A DNA stretch of 21,713 bases from an uncultured Oscillospiraceae bacterium (lineage in GTDB: Bacteria > Bacillota > Clostridia > Oscillospirales > Acutalibacteraceae): NCBI GenBank assembly GCA_900540535.1, contig UQGM01000042.1, positions 1 to 21,713 on the forward strand, read 5' to 3'. The notes below the pieces were generated by a model. That model saw nothing but the letters and a program-made list of their open reading frames with translations. It made no database searches and was not told the origin of the DNA. Below, in pieces: positions 1 through 5,950 of the stretch (the stretch's first letter is position 1; each line of letters starts with the position of its first letter). The position numbers and the translations under genes are program-made.

Positions 1-226
1 CGGTTACAACTGCGTTTGCTCCATTCTTTTTAAGGAGATTAACTCTATCGGCAATGAGCAGATATTTATCATCTTCTCTCGAAAGGAAAGTTTCGCATTC
101 ATAGTCTTTAAGATAATCACGGCAATACTTTGATACTTTGAGATTGAGATTCTTTTCGGTGAGTCCGCTGTAAGAAGCACCGCCGTCACTGCCGCCGTGC
201 TCCGGGTTTATCATAATTTTAAACAT
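1..226 (-). CDS. N-acetylmuramoyl-L-alanine amidase (Amidase_3), partial at window edge
   Basis: This is the N-terminal 75 codons of a zinc-dependent peptidoglycan amidase, which cuts the bond between N-acetylmuramic acid and L-alanine of the stem peptide. The translation starts MFKIMINPEHGGSDGGA, the classic Amidase_3 opening with the first zinc ligand at His10. It continues with LTEKNLNL (Glu24, the second expected zinc ligand) and SREDDKYLLIADRV, the family's arginine/aspartate block. The ATG at 224-226 has AAGGAG seven bases upstream. There is no signal peptide, as expected for a phage endolysin that needs a holin, and a small membrane protein gene lies just upstream on the same strand. 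The rest of the gene, including the last zinc ligand, is outside the window. A cellular cell-wall amidase is possible, but the phage context favours a lysin. Confidence 0.87.
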   Translation of the reverse strand, partial: MFKIMINPEHGGSDGGASYSGLTEKNLNLKVSKYCRDYLKDYECETFLSREDDKYLLIADRVNLLKKNGANAVVT

Positions 227-307
227 TTACGTTCTCCTTATTTGCTTTAAATAAACTAACTACAAAATTTTGCTCCGCCTGCGGTAACTGCCAATGTAAA
301 CATCTGC

Positions 308-478
308 TCAATTCCCGTCAGTACCACAGCCGTTTTCCCTCTTCTTTTTAAGTATGTTTTTCACCGCCGCAAAAAACTGGACAATAACAAGGACTGACAT
401 ACACGTTACTATTACCGCTGTAAGTAAGCAAAAAGCTCCAAGCACAACTGCCAGAGATCCCCAAATTAATCCTGTCAT
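308..478 (-). CDS. Small membrane protein, possible holin
   Basis: This is a 56-aa protein starting MTGLIWGSLAVVLGAF. It has one long hydrophobic stretch at about residues 4-39, enough for one long or two short membrane helices, then a basic tail KNILKKKREN and the end GCGTDGN. The ATG at 476-478 is preceded by AGGAGG at good spacing. It lies 81 bp upstream of the amidase gene on the same strand and downstream of tail-type genes, so a holin-like role is the natural inference. I do not recognise the family from sequence alone. Size, hydrophobicity and the lysin neighbour are the only evidence for the function, while the gene call itself is well supported by the ribosome site. Confidence 0.68.
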   Translation of the reverse strand: MTGLIWGSLAVVLGAFCLLTAVIVTCMSVLVIVQFFAAVKNILKKKRENGCGTDGN

Positions 479-601
479 TTTTTATTCCTCCTTTGATTTT
501 TATATTGAGAATTTTATAAGCCGCCAAAATGTTTCATAAGCTTGAAAGTTGAACTTTAAACTACACGAATTTTCACCGTATATCATTCAAATCTCCAATT
601 T

Positions 602-624
602 AGTTATCAAAATAATTGATAACT
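602..624. promoter_or_regulatory. Perfect 23-bp palindrome, candidate operator
   Basis: The arms AGTTATCAA and TTGATAACT are perfect 9-bp inverted repeats around AATAA, in the gap between the divergent small membrane protein gene and the zinc-ribbon gene. There is no T-tract, so it is more likely a protein-binding site than a terminator. The factor is unknown. Confidence 0.4.
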
Positions 625-639
625 GTGAAGTTTTATCAC
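625..639. promoter_or_regulatory. Distal copy of CI/Cro-type operator (O3)
   Basis: GTGAAGTTTTATCAC matches the palindrome GTGATGTTTAATCAC beside the Cro-like gene at 13 of 15 positions. The two differing positions lie in the spacer region. It sits about 90 bp upstream of the zinc-ribbon gene start and directly next to the 602-624 palindrome. The inference is that the prophage repressor also controls this intergenic region. Confidence 0.45.
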
Positions 640-729
640 ATCGTGTCACATTTGGCTGTTTTAAATCGTTTTATATGGATGTAGATGTGTTTGCATCTAT
701 ATTAATTTAAAAAATGAGGAGCGAGTATC

Positions 730-954
730 ATGTCAAATTCAGTAGTATGTCCTAAGTGCGGCAGTACAAATGTATCTATACAGGCAGTTGCCGAACAGAA
801 AAAAAGAGGTTGCTTAACCGTTCTTTTGTACATAATTCTCTTATTTTTACCAGTCGTTGGCTGGATAGCTTTATTTATGCTTTTACGAGGAAAGAAAAGC
901 AAAACTGTAACTTACGGCGTTTGCCAAAACTGCGGTGCAAAATTTAAAGTTTAA
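730..954 (+). CDS. Small zinc-ribbon membrane protein
   Basis: This is a 74-aa protein with a split zinc ribbon. CPKC (Cys7, Cys10) is near the N terminus and CQNC (Cys65, Cys68) near the C terminus. Between them are a basic patch EQKKRG and a membrane segment at about residues 29-53. Folded back across the membrane, the four cysteines could form one zinc site on the cytoplasmic side. The ATG at 730 follows GAGGAG with suitable spacing. It is a single gene on + within the phage-derived block, opposite in strand to the tail and lysis genes, with palindromes at 602-639 in front and a terminator behind. Small ribbon-plus-helix proteins are common in Firmicutes and phages, and their role is mostly unknown. 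It could be a lysogenic-conversion gene, which is inference from context only. Confidence 0.75.
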   Translation: MSNSVVCPKCGSTNVSIQAVAEQKKRGCLTVLLYIILLFLPVVGWIALFMLLRGKKSKTVTYGVCQNCGAKFKV

Positions 955-1064
955 ATAATTAACGCATCCTTTTATATATAGGGGGTTTTATGTAGCTTTT
1001 CACAGAATACATTTACTGCCGTATATTACATTTTCAAAATAAGCAATTAAATAATTATCCTCAG

Positions 1065-1101
1065 ATAAACGAAGAATATCATTTTCTTCGTTTATTTTTT
1101 A
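1065..1101 (+). terminator. Rho-independent terminator
   Basis: A perfect 12-bp stem, ATAAACGAAGAA (1065-1076) with TTCTTCGTTTAT (1084-1095), has a 7-base loop and is followed by a run of T. It lies about 110 bp downstream of the zinc-ribbon gene on +. Confidence 0.75.
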
Positions 1102-1207
1102 TATCTCTATTTTTCTGCTCTAAAAACCTTTTATGCCAACTTGAGCTTTTTAAATCGCAATTAAACAATTGGTACCGATTAATATTATCAACTCGTTCCC
1201 TTCAGTT

Positions 1208-1843
1208 TTATCCTCCGGTAATATCCGGATATTCCTCAATGGCTCTAATATACTCCGCATAAGGCGACCAACTCATATCCATTTTATAAAGATCTGCAAC
1301 TTCACGGGGTACATAGATATATCCTTCTCCTCCTGTAATTGCACTGTATTCAAACACATCATCAGCATTAAGTTTACACACTGAGGGTGTGCGTATTATG
1401 AGGGTAGTCAACTTAACGGTATAAGATAAAGCCTGAGAATTAATTTGAGTTAGATTTTCAAAATCCAGTTTAGTTAAAGAACCACATCCGCTTAAGGCAA
1501 AATCATGCAGCACCTCAACTTTCGGTATATAAAGCTCTCTAAGAGATTCGCATGATACAAAAGCTCCTGACATCAACTGGATAGCGTTTGGAAAGCTTGC
1601 TTTGCTAAGATATGAACAAATACCAAAGCTATAAGATCCAACCACCATTACATCACTTTCCACAATGGATATACTTCTGTCAATAAGACTGTTAAGAGTC
1701 ACATCTCCACTGCCGCCTGCCTGTATACCGGATATTTCTTCTGCCATTTGCGATGCAGTCATCAGTTCACTTTTGCCCGTTTTTGCCCTGATTGCATCTG
1801 CAACACCCTTTAAAGTTTCACTGTTAATTGCAAGTTTACTCAA
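1208..1843 (-). CDS. Phage tail-type protein with BspA-like leucine-rich repeats
   Basis: This 211-aa protein opens with a domain common in phage tail and receptor-binding proteins of gut Firmicutes (residues 1-40, ETLKGVADAIRAKTGKS then MTASQMAEEISGI). After a GGSGD linker come several BspA/LRR_5-type repeats at about residues 60-165, with the pattern of aromatic-plus-serine turns and hydrophobic strands such as SFPNAIQLMSGAFVSCESL. The C-terminal part (YIYVPREVADLYK...WSPYAEYIRAI) is the usual cap of such proteins. The start is TTG at 1841-1843, overlapping the stop of the upstream baseplate gene as TTGA, which implies translational coupling. The likely role is surface binding at the tail tip. 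BspA-like repeats are also found in bacterial adhesins, but the N-terminal domain and the neighbours favour phage origin. Confidence 0.75.
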   Translation of the reverse strand: MSKLAINSETLKGVADAIRAKTGKSELMTASQMAEEISGIQAGGSGDVTLNSLIDRSISIVESDVMVVGSYSFGICSYLSKASFPNAIQLMSGAFVSCESLRELYIPKVEVLHDFALSGCGSLTKLDFENLTQINSQALSYTVKLTTLIIRTPSVCKLNADDVFEYSAITGGEGYIYVPREVADLYKMDMSWSPYAEYIRAIEEYPDITGG

Positions 1844-2805
1844 AACTGTTCCACCTCCGCCTGTGGCAGTGCTGAAAGCACACTCTCAACTATTTCTGCT
1901 TTATCTTCCTCATTCCAGTAATCAACGCCTTTTACAGGAGTTTTGCCGTCCGCTCCCGGCTGACCCGGATCGCCTTTTGCTCCGGTTTCTCCCTGATCGC
2001 CTTTATCGCCTTTTTCTCCTTTAGCTCCCTGTAACCCCTGCTCACCCTGAGGGCCCTGGTCTCCTTTAATATTGACCGGCTCAGGGTTAGGCAGGTTTTT
2101 ATCGTTTGTCCAGCTGATTATTCCCTCTGCTGATACTGACGGCGTAAACGTCGCTCCGTTCTCACCTGTTTCTGAGCCTCCTGTAGGATCCTGCCAGTTA
2201 TAATCCTTATCACTGTCAGAAAGTTTTGTAAGAACCTGTCCCTTTGTGCCTCCTATGGGAATTATATTCATAACCTTTTGCGCTTCCGCCTTGGCCTGCT
2301 GTGCTGACTGTGCAGCTTCATCGGCGCTGTTCTGACAAATGGCTATAAGTCCCGATATAACATCCTTTTCCTCAGGACTGATTTCAGGTTCCTCAACTTC
2401 CAGTCCCTCCAAAACCTTAAGCTGCGCCAAAGCGGTATTCCATTCAGTTATAACTTTACCTTCATCATCGGCTTTTACGGCGCATACCACAAATTTTGTA
2501 ACGCCTTTATAATTTGTCACAAGTCGGGAAAAAGGCCATGTGAAAGTTATGTAGTTTTCATCGGATTCACAGAGTGCAGTATCCGTCACAAGATACTGTC
2601 CCTTTTCCTGACGGCTGTTTATAAAATTTATCCTTAACTGCATCTGAGTAAAATCTATTCCGTCCGCTGTTTTAGGAAACTTAAAATTCAGAACTTTAGC
2701 GTTTTCATCGGACTCCACTCCGGCTATTTCACCGCCGTAAGGTAAAACAATCTCCCTGCCGTTTTCCAGCACGGCATAAACATTATCTGTTTTAGCAGTA
2801 TTCAT
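1840..2805 (-). CDS. BppU-like phage baseplate upper protein with collagen-like segment
   Basis: This is a 321-aa protein. Residues 8-135 resemble the N-terminal domain of phage baseplate upper proteins (BppU family): NVYAVLENGREIVLPYGGE, then a beta-rich region with ITFTWPFSRLVTNYKG. A helical stretch with alanine-rich ADEAAQSAQQ follows at about 143-180. Residues 248-289 hold fourteen uninterrupted Gly-X-Y triplets (GDQGPQGEQG...), a collagen-like rod, ending in GKTPVKGVDYW, a motif that often closes such rods in phage tail fibres. I chose ATG 2803-2805 rather than an in-frame start 27 bp upstream because AAAGGAGATG stands immediately before it. It follows the 67-aa gene by 13 bp and overlaps the leucine-rich-repeat gene by 4 bp, forming one operon. 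The likely role is a structural tail-tip or fibre protein. Confidence 0.8.
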   Translation of the reverse strand: MNTAKTDNVYAVLENGREIVLPYGGEIAGVESDENAKVLNFKFPKTADGIDFTQMQLRINFINSRQEKGQYLVTDTALCESDENYITFTWPFSRLVTNYKGVTKFVVCAVKADDEGKVITEWNTALAQLKVLEGLEVEEPEISPEEKDVISGLIAICQNSADEAAQSAQQAKAEAQKVMNIIPIGGTKGQVLTKLSDSDKDYNWQDPTGGSETGENGATFTPSVSAEGIISWTNDKNLPNPEPVNIKGDQGPQGEQGLQGAKGEKGDKGDQGETGAKGDPGQPGADGKTPVKGVDYWNEEDKAEIVESVLSALPQAEVEQF

Positions 2806-2818
2806 AAGCTCATCTCCT

Positions 2819-3022
2819 TTACTGTTCATCATAGTAGTGAATAAGACTTTCTCCGGTAATCCTCAAATCCCTTGCAATCTCCTCAAGGCGCACCGACTCC
2901 GTTTGAAGTCTGAATAGCTCAAGACCTCTGGTCCCGCTGCATTTGCTTCGTACTCCCTGAGCCTGCGCAAATACCCTTGCCGACTGTTCTACATATTCTT
3001 TTCCAAGCTGCTGAAGGTTCAT
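2819..3022 (-). CDS. Small phage-type protein, unknown function
   Basis: This is a 67-aa, mostly helical protein. Glutamine- and arginine-rich helices cover residues 1-25 and 38-60, with a short SKCSGTRG turn between, ending GESLIHYYDEQ. The ATG at 3020-3022 has a GGAAAGG ribosome site. It is the first gene of the operon leading into the baseplate-type protein, 13 bp upstream of it. Small coiled proteins of this kind occur between tail genes in Firmicute phages, but I do not recognise a named family. There is no membrane segment and no obvious DNA-binding motif. Confidence 0.55.
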   Translation of the reverse strand: MNLQQLGKEYVEQSARVFAQAQGVRSKCSGTRGLELFRLQTESVRLEEIARDLRITGESLIHYYDEQ

Positions 3023-3064
3023 ATGTTTTTCCTTTCCGGCTTATTTGCCATATGTTTTATAATC

Positions 3065-3079
3065 CTGTATCGGGTACAG
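3065..3079. promoter_or_regulatory. Short inverted repeat upstream of the tail operon
   Basis: CTGTA/TACAG arms flank TCGGG in the gap ahead of the 67-aa gene, with TATAAA-like sequence next to it on the minus strand. It could be the control site of a late promoter. No good -35 is visible, so the call is weak. Confidence 0.2.
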
Positions 3080-3127
3080 ATCCTATTTACAGATACCGGT
3101 CTTTCACTTTTGCCGATTATTTTTAAA

Positions 3128-3154
3128 AGCAGGGATGCTTTTAACATCCCTGCT
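3128..3154 (-). terminator. Terminator of the early (Cro-side) operon
   Basis: A perfect 10-bp stem AGCAGGGATG/CATCCCTGCT has a 7-base loop. On the minus strand it is followed by TTTTAAAAAT. It separates the small Cro-side genes from the tail operon. Confidence 0.65.
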
Positions 3155-3230
3155 ATATAATCAACTTAGCTTTTCACCTGAAACGCCCGCCTCCGACTGT
3201 GAAAACAAGACCCGTACATTTAAGCACTAC

Positions 3231-3503
3231 CTAACCGTGCTGTTTTTCTACACCCGATAAAAAATCCGATTTTTCATTTTCTGCACTTTCCGACAGGTTT
3301 TCCTGCTGCATTTTAGCTATCCTTCTCCTTACACGGGTATCAAGGACATCGATAAAATTACTCCATGCCTCAAGTACATTTTCAAAAAAACGTTCTCTTA
3401 CCCCTTCAACTGTAACGGCATAGCCTCCCGGAACCTCGGAAAGACTCACTTCACGGCACTGATATATAATCCTGCGGTGTGATTTAAAAGAATCCTTATT
3501 CAT
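3231..3503 (-). CDS. Small phage-type protein, unknown function
   Basis: This is a 90-aa soluble protein. The start MNKDSFKSHRRIIYQCREVSLSEVPGGYAVTVEGVRERFF suggests a small beta sheet, followed by an amphipathic helix VLEAWSNFIDVLDTRVRRRIAKMQQE and a charged tail. The ATG at 3501-3503 has a GGGAGGCGG site and overlaps the stop of the upstream ORF as ATGA. It is the last gene of the Cro-side operon, just before a terminator. I see no known catalytic motif. A role in early phage control or anti-host function is possible but unsupported. Confidence 0.5.
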   Translation of the reverse strand: MNKDSFKSHRRIIYQCREVSLSEVPGGYAVTVEGVRERFFENVLEAWSNFIDVLDTRVRRRIAKMQQENLSESAENEKSDFLSGVEKQHG

Positions 3504-3721
3504 CTTCCGCCTCCCGTAATTTTCATTAATTCCCTTAAAGATAGGACTGTCCGGTACGTATTAACCTCAAAATTTGAGGTTATCTGAACTCTCATTGATG
3601 CTTTTAATTTGCCATGTGAAAAACTGCAAAGACCAAGTCGCTGTTTCATTGGCTGCATAATCCCGCATACAGCGAAATCTTTAATCCGTACACAAATCGC
3701 CTTTAAGTGATTTAAATTCAA
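3500..3721 (-). CDS. Hypothetical small protein coupled to the Cro-like gene
   Basis: This is a possible 73-aa basic protein starting at TTG 3719-3721. That start overlaps the stop of the DUF739 gene as TTGA, and its own stop overlaps the next start as ATGA, so the three ORFs form an unbroken coupled chain. The frame is open further upstream (to 3781), but that part lies over the DUF739 coding sequence. The protein is rich in Lys, Arg and Cys (CVRIKDFAVCGI, MQPMKQRLGLC) and matches nothing I recognise. There is no good ribosome site, so expression would depend on coupling. It could be chance open frame in a degenerating prophage. Confidence 0.38.
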   Translation of the reverse strand: MNLNHLKAICVRIKDFAVCGIMQPMKQRLGLCSFSHGKLKASMRVQITSNFEVNTYRTVLSLRELMKITGGGR

Positions 3722-3930
3722 CTTATCAGGCAAAAAAAAATAGCTGTCCGTTCTTTTTCGGTAAGCTTTAATAAAACGCATAATTTTTGAATTTCACCGG
3801 CTTTAAACTGAGATACGTTACATACTTTCCGCTGAAACCCATAGGCCGTAAGCCCCAGATACCCCGCAACAAAGGCATATTTATATCCGTTTTCCTTTAT
3901 CTTCCGCCTTAGTTCCTGTGTATTTGTCAA
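3718..3930 (-). CDS. DUF739 family Cro-like phage regulator
   Basis: This 70-aa protein begins TNTQELRRKIKENGYKYAFVAGYLGLTAYG and continues with FKAGEIQKLCVLLKLTEKER and IFF near the end. This is the DUF739 pattern of small helix-turn-helix proteins that sit opposite the phage repressor in Firmicute prophages. The presumed role is Cro-like: DNA binding at the shared operator region and a switch to lytic expression. The start is TTG 3928-3930 with a strong AAGGAGG eight bases upstream. Its promoter (-35 TTGACA, 17 bp, -10 TATAGT) is flanked by two operator palindromes. It is divergent from the CI-type repressor and is the first gene of a leftward operon of three coupled genes. Confidence 0.85.
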   Translation of the reverse strand: MTNTQELRRKIKENGYKYAFVAGYLGLTAYGFQRKVCNVSQFKAGEIQKLCVLLKLTEKERTAIFFCLIS

Positions 3931-3947
3931 TTGCTTTCCTCCTTTTC

Positions 3948-3962
3948 GTGATGTTTAATCAC
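3948..3962. promoter_or_regulatory. Operator O1 of the phage switch
   Basis: The inverted repeat GTGAT-GTTTA-ATCAC lies just downstream of the -10 of the Cro-like promoter, over its expected transcription start. A repressor bound here would block leftward transcription. Confidence 0.65.
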
Positions 3963-3969
3963 ATTTATT

Positions 3970-3998
3970 ACTATACACAAGTTGTGATTATTTGTCAA
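3970..3998 (-). promoter_or_regulatory. Promoter of the Cro-like operon
   Basis: On the minus strand, TTGACA (complement of 3993-3998), a 17-bp spacer and TATAGT (complement of 3970-3975) give a near-consensus sigma-70-type promoter. The spacer contains a perfect CACAA-G-TTGTG palindrome at 3976-3986. Confidence 0.8.
3984..3998. promoter_or_regulatory. Operator O2 of the phage switch
   Basis: GTGATTATTTGTCAA keeps the GTGA-7-TCA layout of O1 and covers the -35 of the Cro-like promoter. Its centre is 36 bp from that of O1. Confidence 0.5.
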
Positions 3999-4026
3999 CG
4001 TAATTTTAAGTTTTTTCAAAAAAATG

Positions 4027-4055
4027 TTGACTTTAAATCTCTAAAGCGGTATATT
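4027..4055 (+). promoter_or_regulatory. Promoter of the CI-type repressor
   Basis: TTGACT (4027-4032), 17 bp, and TATATT (4050-4055) lie just ahead of the AAAGGAGAG ribosome site and the ATG at 4078. It does not overlap O1 or O2, so repressor expression may be largely constitutive in the lysogen. Confidence 0.75.
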
Positions 4056-4077
4056 ATCCTTAGAAAGGAGAGTCGCC

Positions 4078-4722
4078 ATGAGTGAGCTTCATATAAACAT
4101 AAAAAAAAGAAGAGCTGAACTTGGAATGTCACAGGAGGAACTTGCCGAAAAAATGGGCTACACCTCCAGGTCATCAATAGCAAAAATTGAAACCGGAAAA
4201 AACGATATTCCCCAGGCAAAGATTGCAGCTTTTGCAGAAGCTCTGCGCACTACTCCGGAAAAACTTATGGGCTGGGATGAAAGTAACCTCAGATCCCCTG
4301 AAATAACTTCCGACGTGGTGACTTTTCCCGTTATCGGAACAGTTGCCGCCGGATACGATGAACTTGCACTTGAGGACTGGAGCGGTGAAACAGTGGATAT
4401 TCCCGCACAATATCTGCGGGGACACAGCCGAAATGAATTTTTTGTCCTTTCAGTTCACGGCGACTCAATGTATCCCCTTTTTATGGACTCGGACAAAGTG
4501 CTCATTTTAAAGCAATCCACGCTTAACCGCAGCGGAGAAATCGGTGCGATTATGTATAGCAACGAAATCGCTACACTTAAAAAAGTTGAGTACGTGGAGG
4601 GCGAAGACTGGATGAAGCTTGTTCCCATAAATCCGGAGTATCCTCCCAAAACAATAAGGGGTGCGGATCTCGAACAGTGCCATGTAATCGGAATACCCAA
4701 AATGCTCATAAGAACTTTTTAA
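4078..4722 (+). CDS. Phage CI-like repressor, HTH plus S24 LexA-type protease domain
   Basis: This 214-aa protein has an XRE helix-turn-helix at residues 6-60 (recognition region SQEELAEKMGYTSRSSIAKIE) and a peptidase S24 domain at about 85-210. The catalytic serine is Ser130 in HGDSMYP and the catalytic lysine is Lys168 in IATLKK. The Ala-Gly pair at residues 91-92 (GTVAAGY) is at the position expected for self-cleavage. These are the parts of a repressor that cuts itself when RecA filaments form after DNA damage, releasing phage genes. It is divergent from the DUF739 gene with the operator cluster between. All key residues are intact, so the switch looks functional even though the rest of the prophage is reduced. 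Confidence 0.92.
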   Translation: MSELHINIKKRRAELGMSQEELAEKMGYTSRSSIAKIETGKNDIPQAKIAAFAEALRTTPEKLMGWDESNLRSPEITSDVVTFPVIGTVAAGYDELALEDWSGETVDIPAQYLRGHSRNEFFVLSVHGDSMYPLFMDSDKVLILKQSTLNRSGEIGAIMYSNEIATLKKVEYVEGEDWMKLVPINPEYPPKTIRGADLEQCHVIGIPKMLIRTF

Positions 4723-4737
4723 TAGTTTTGCAAAAGA

Positions 4738-4767
4738 AAAAGCGTATGCATGAAAGCATACGCTTTT
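4738..4767. terminator. Bidirectional terminator between repressor and LacI-type gene
   Basis: A perfect 12-bp stem AAAAGCGTATGC/GCATACGCTTTT has a 6-base loop. A-rich on one side and T-rich on the other, it serves both convergent genes. Confidence 0.85.
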
Positions 4768-4791
4768 ATTTGTTCGCTGATTGTATTCCCC

Positions 4792-5817
4792 TTACATGGA
4801 TTCATCTACCTTGATTATAAGCTGGGTGTAGTTAAACTTCTCGATTTCCTTTCTTGCCACTATCTTTTCAAAAATCAGCTTTATTGCGTTATATCCCTGC
4901 TCAAAGGGCTGCTGGCAGATTGTCGCTTCAATATCTCCGTTTTTCACTGCTCTTTCAATTTCCGGAGTGTCGTCAAAACAGCCGATTCCGATTTTTCTGC
5001 CTGTCAGGGCAGTCTCCTCCCTAACAGCTTTAACCGTTCCCGAAACACCGCCGGCAGTGATATAGACAAAGCTTATATTGTCATGGTTTCTGAGAAATTT
5101 CTTTGTCTTTAAATATGCAGTTTCATTATCGTCCTGATTTTCTATAACTCCTGCTATATTTATATCGTTGCCGTGGTCTGAAAGATACGCCTTTATCCCC
5201 TCAACACGGCTCATGTGTCCCTTATGATTGGCGCTTCCCGTAGCAATGCACACTGATGCTCCCTTTTTATTGAGAAGCCGTATAAGCCTGCCTGCTATAC
5301 GTCCGCTCTTTAAATAATCACAGCCCACATATGCTGTCCTCTTTGAATTTTCTATATCACTTGAAATAGTTATTACACAAACTCCTCTTTCTGTCAGATC
5401 ATCTATTTTTTCCCTTACCTTTTCATCATTGACAGGTGTAAGTACCAGCGCTTTTGTGTCCTCATCTATTTCATCAATTGCTCTTAAAATGTCCTCGCTT
5501 TTATATCCCTTTATCTCACGGAGTGCAAGGCATATACCATAGGATGAATATTCCCTTTCAGCTTCAAAAAAGCCTCGCTTCATCTCACTGAAAAAGTCAT
5601 TGCCGACACTGTTAAGTATTACCGATACCTTTATGGGATGCTTTGAATATACAAGCGCCTTTCCTATAAGATTAGGTGTATAGTTGTGCTCCTGCGCTAT
5701 TTTGAGTATTCGCTCCTTGGTCTCTCTGTTTATGCCGTCCCTGCCTTTCAGCGCACGGTCAACGGTTCCCCTGCTGACCCCTGCAAGACGGGCTATCTCT
5801 TTAACTGTTATAGCCAA
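4792..5817 (-). CDS. LacI family transcriptional regulator
   Basis: This is a 341-aa sugar-responsive repressor. The N-terminal helix-turn-helix (VKEIARLAGVSRGTVDRALKGRD, residues 5-27) is followed by the hinge region around residue 50 and a periplasmic-binding-protein-like sensor domain from about 60 to 335. The sensor part resembles sugar-binding families, with NDFFSEMKRGF near the start and IGCFDDTPEIERAVKNGDI near the end. The start is TTG 5815-5817 with GGAGGTG upstream. It is head-to-head with the GH3 glycosidase, and its promoter and that of GH3 share one perfect palindrome. It therefore probably represses both itself and the glycosidase until a sugar released from plant glycans binds. 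The effector cannot be read from sequence. Confidence 0.9.
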   Translation of the reverse strand: MAITVKEIARLAGVSRGTVDRALKGRDGINRETKERILKIAQEHNYTPNLIGKALVYSKHPIKVSVILNSVGNDFFSEMKRGFFEAEREYSSYGICLALREIKGYKSEDILRAIDEIDEDTKALVLTPVNDEKVREKIDDLTERGVCVITISSDIENSKRTAYVGCDYLKSGRIAGRLIRLLNKKGASVCIATGSANHKGHMSRVEGIKAYLSDHGNDINIAGVIENQDDNETAYLKTKKFLRNHDNISFVYITAGGVSGTVKAVREETALTGRKIGIGCFDDTPEIERAVKNGDIEATICQQPFEQGYNAIKLIFEKIVARKEIEKFNYTQLIIKVDESM

Positions 5818-5842
5818 AAAAACACCTCCGTTTATTTTTCTC

Positions 5843-5871
5843 TTGATTTTATTTACATGATGTGGTACAAT
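5843..5871 (+). promoter_or_regulatory. Promoter of the GH3 gene
   Basis: TTGATT (5843-5848), 17 bp, and TACAAT (5866-5871). The expected start point is at about 5878, immediately before the LacI-type operator, so bound repressor would block initiation or escape. Confidence 0.75.
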
Positions 5872-5881
5872 ATTTTATATA

Positions 5882-5901
5882 TTTCGTGCACGTGCACGAA
5901 A
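5882..5901. promoter_or_regulatory. LacI-family operator
   Basis: TTTCGTGCACGTGCACGAAA is a perfect 20-bp palindrome with a central CG, the usual form of LacI-family operators. It lies between the -10 elements of two promoters that face each other. Confidence 0.85.
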
Positions 5902-5903
5902 AG

Positions 5904-5932
5904 ATTATATTACATAAAAAACATATTGTCAA
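5904..5932 (-). promoter_or_regulatory. Promoter of the LacI-type gene
   Basis: On the minus strand, TTGACA (complement of 5927-5932), 17 bp, and TATAAT (complement of 5904-5909): a full consensus promoter. Transcription would run straight through the operator and into the GH3 promoter region, which suggests autoregulation and interference. Confidence 0.85.
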
Positions 5933-5950
5933 GGGGTGTGCAACCATAAA

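Noticed and set aside
2010..2070. Short periodic repeat suggestive of a tandem DNA repeat
   Set aside because: It is the coding sequence of the Gly-X-Y collagen-like segment of the baseplate-type protein, so the period is explained by the protein.
3500..3781. Long form (93 codons) of the ORF after the Cro-like gene
   Set aside because: The first 20 codons overlap the DUF739 coding sequence and have no ribosome site; the TTG at 3719-3721 overlapping the stop is a better start.
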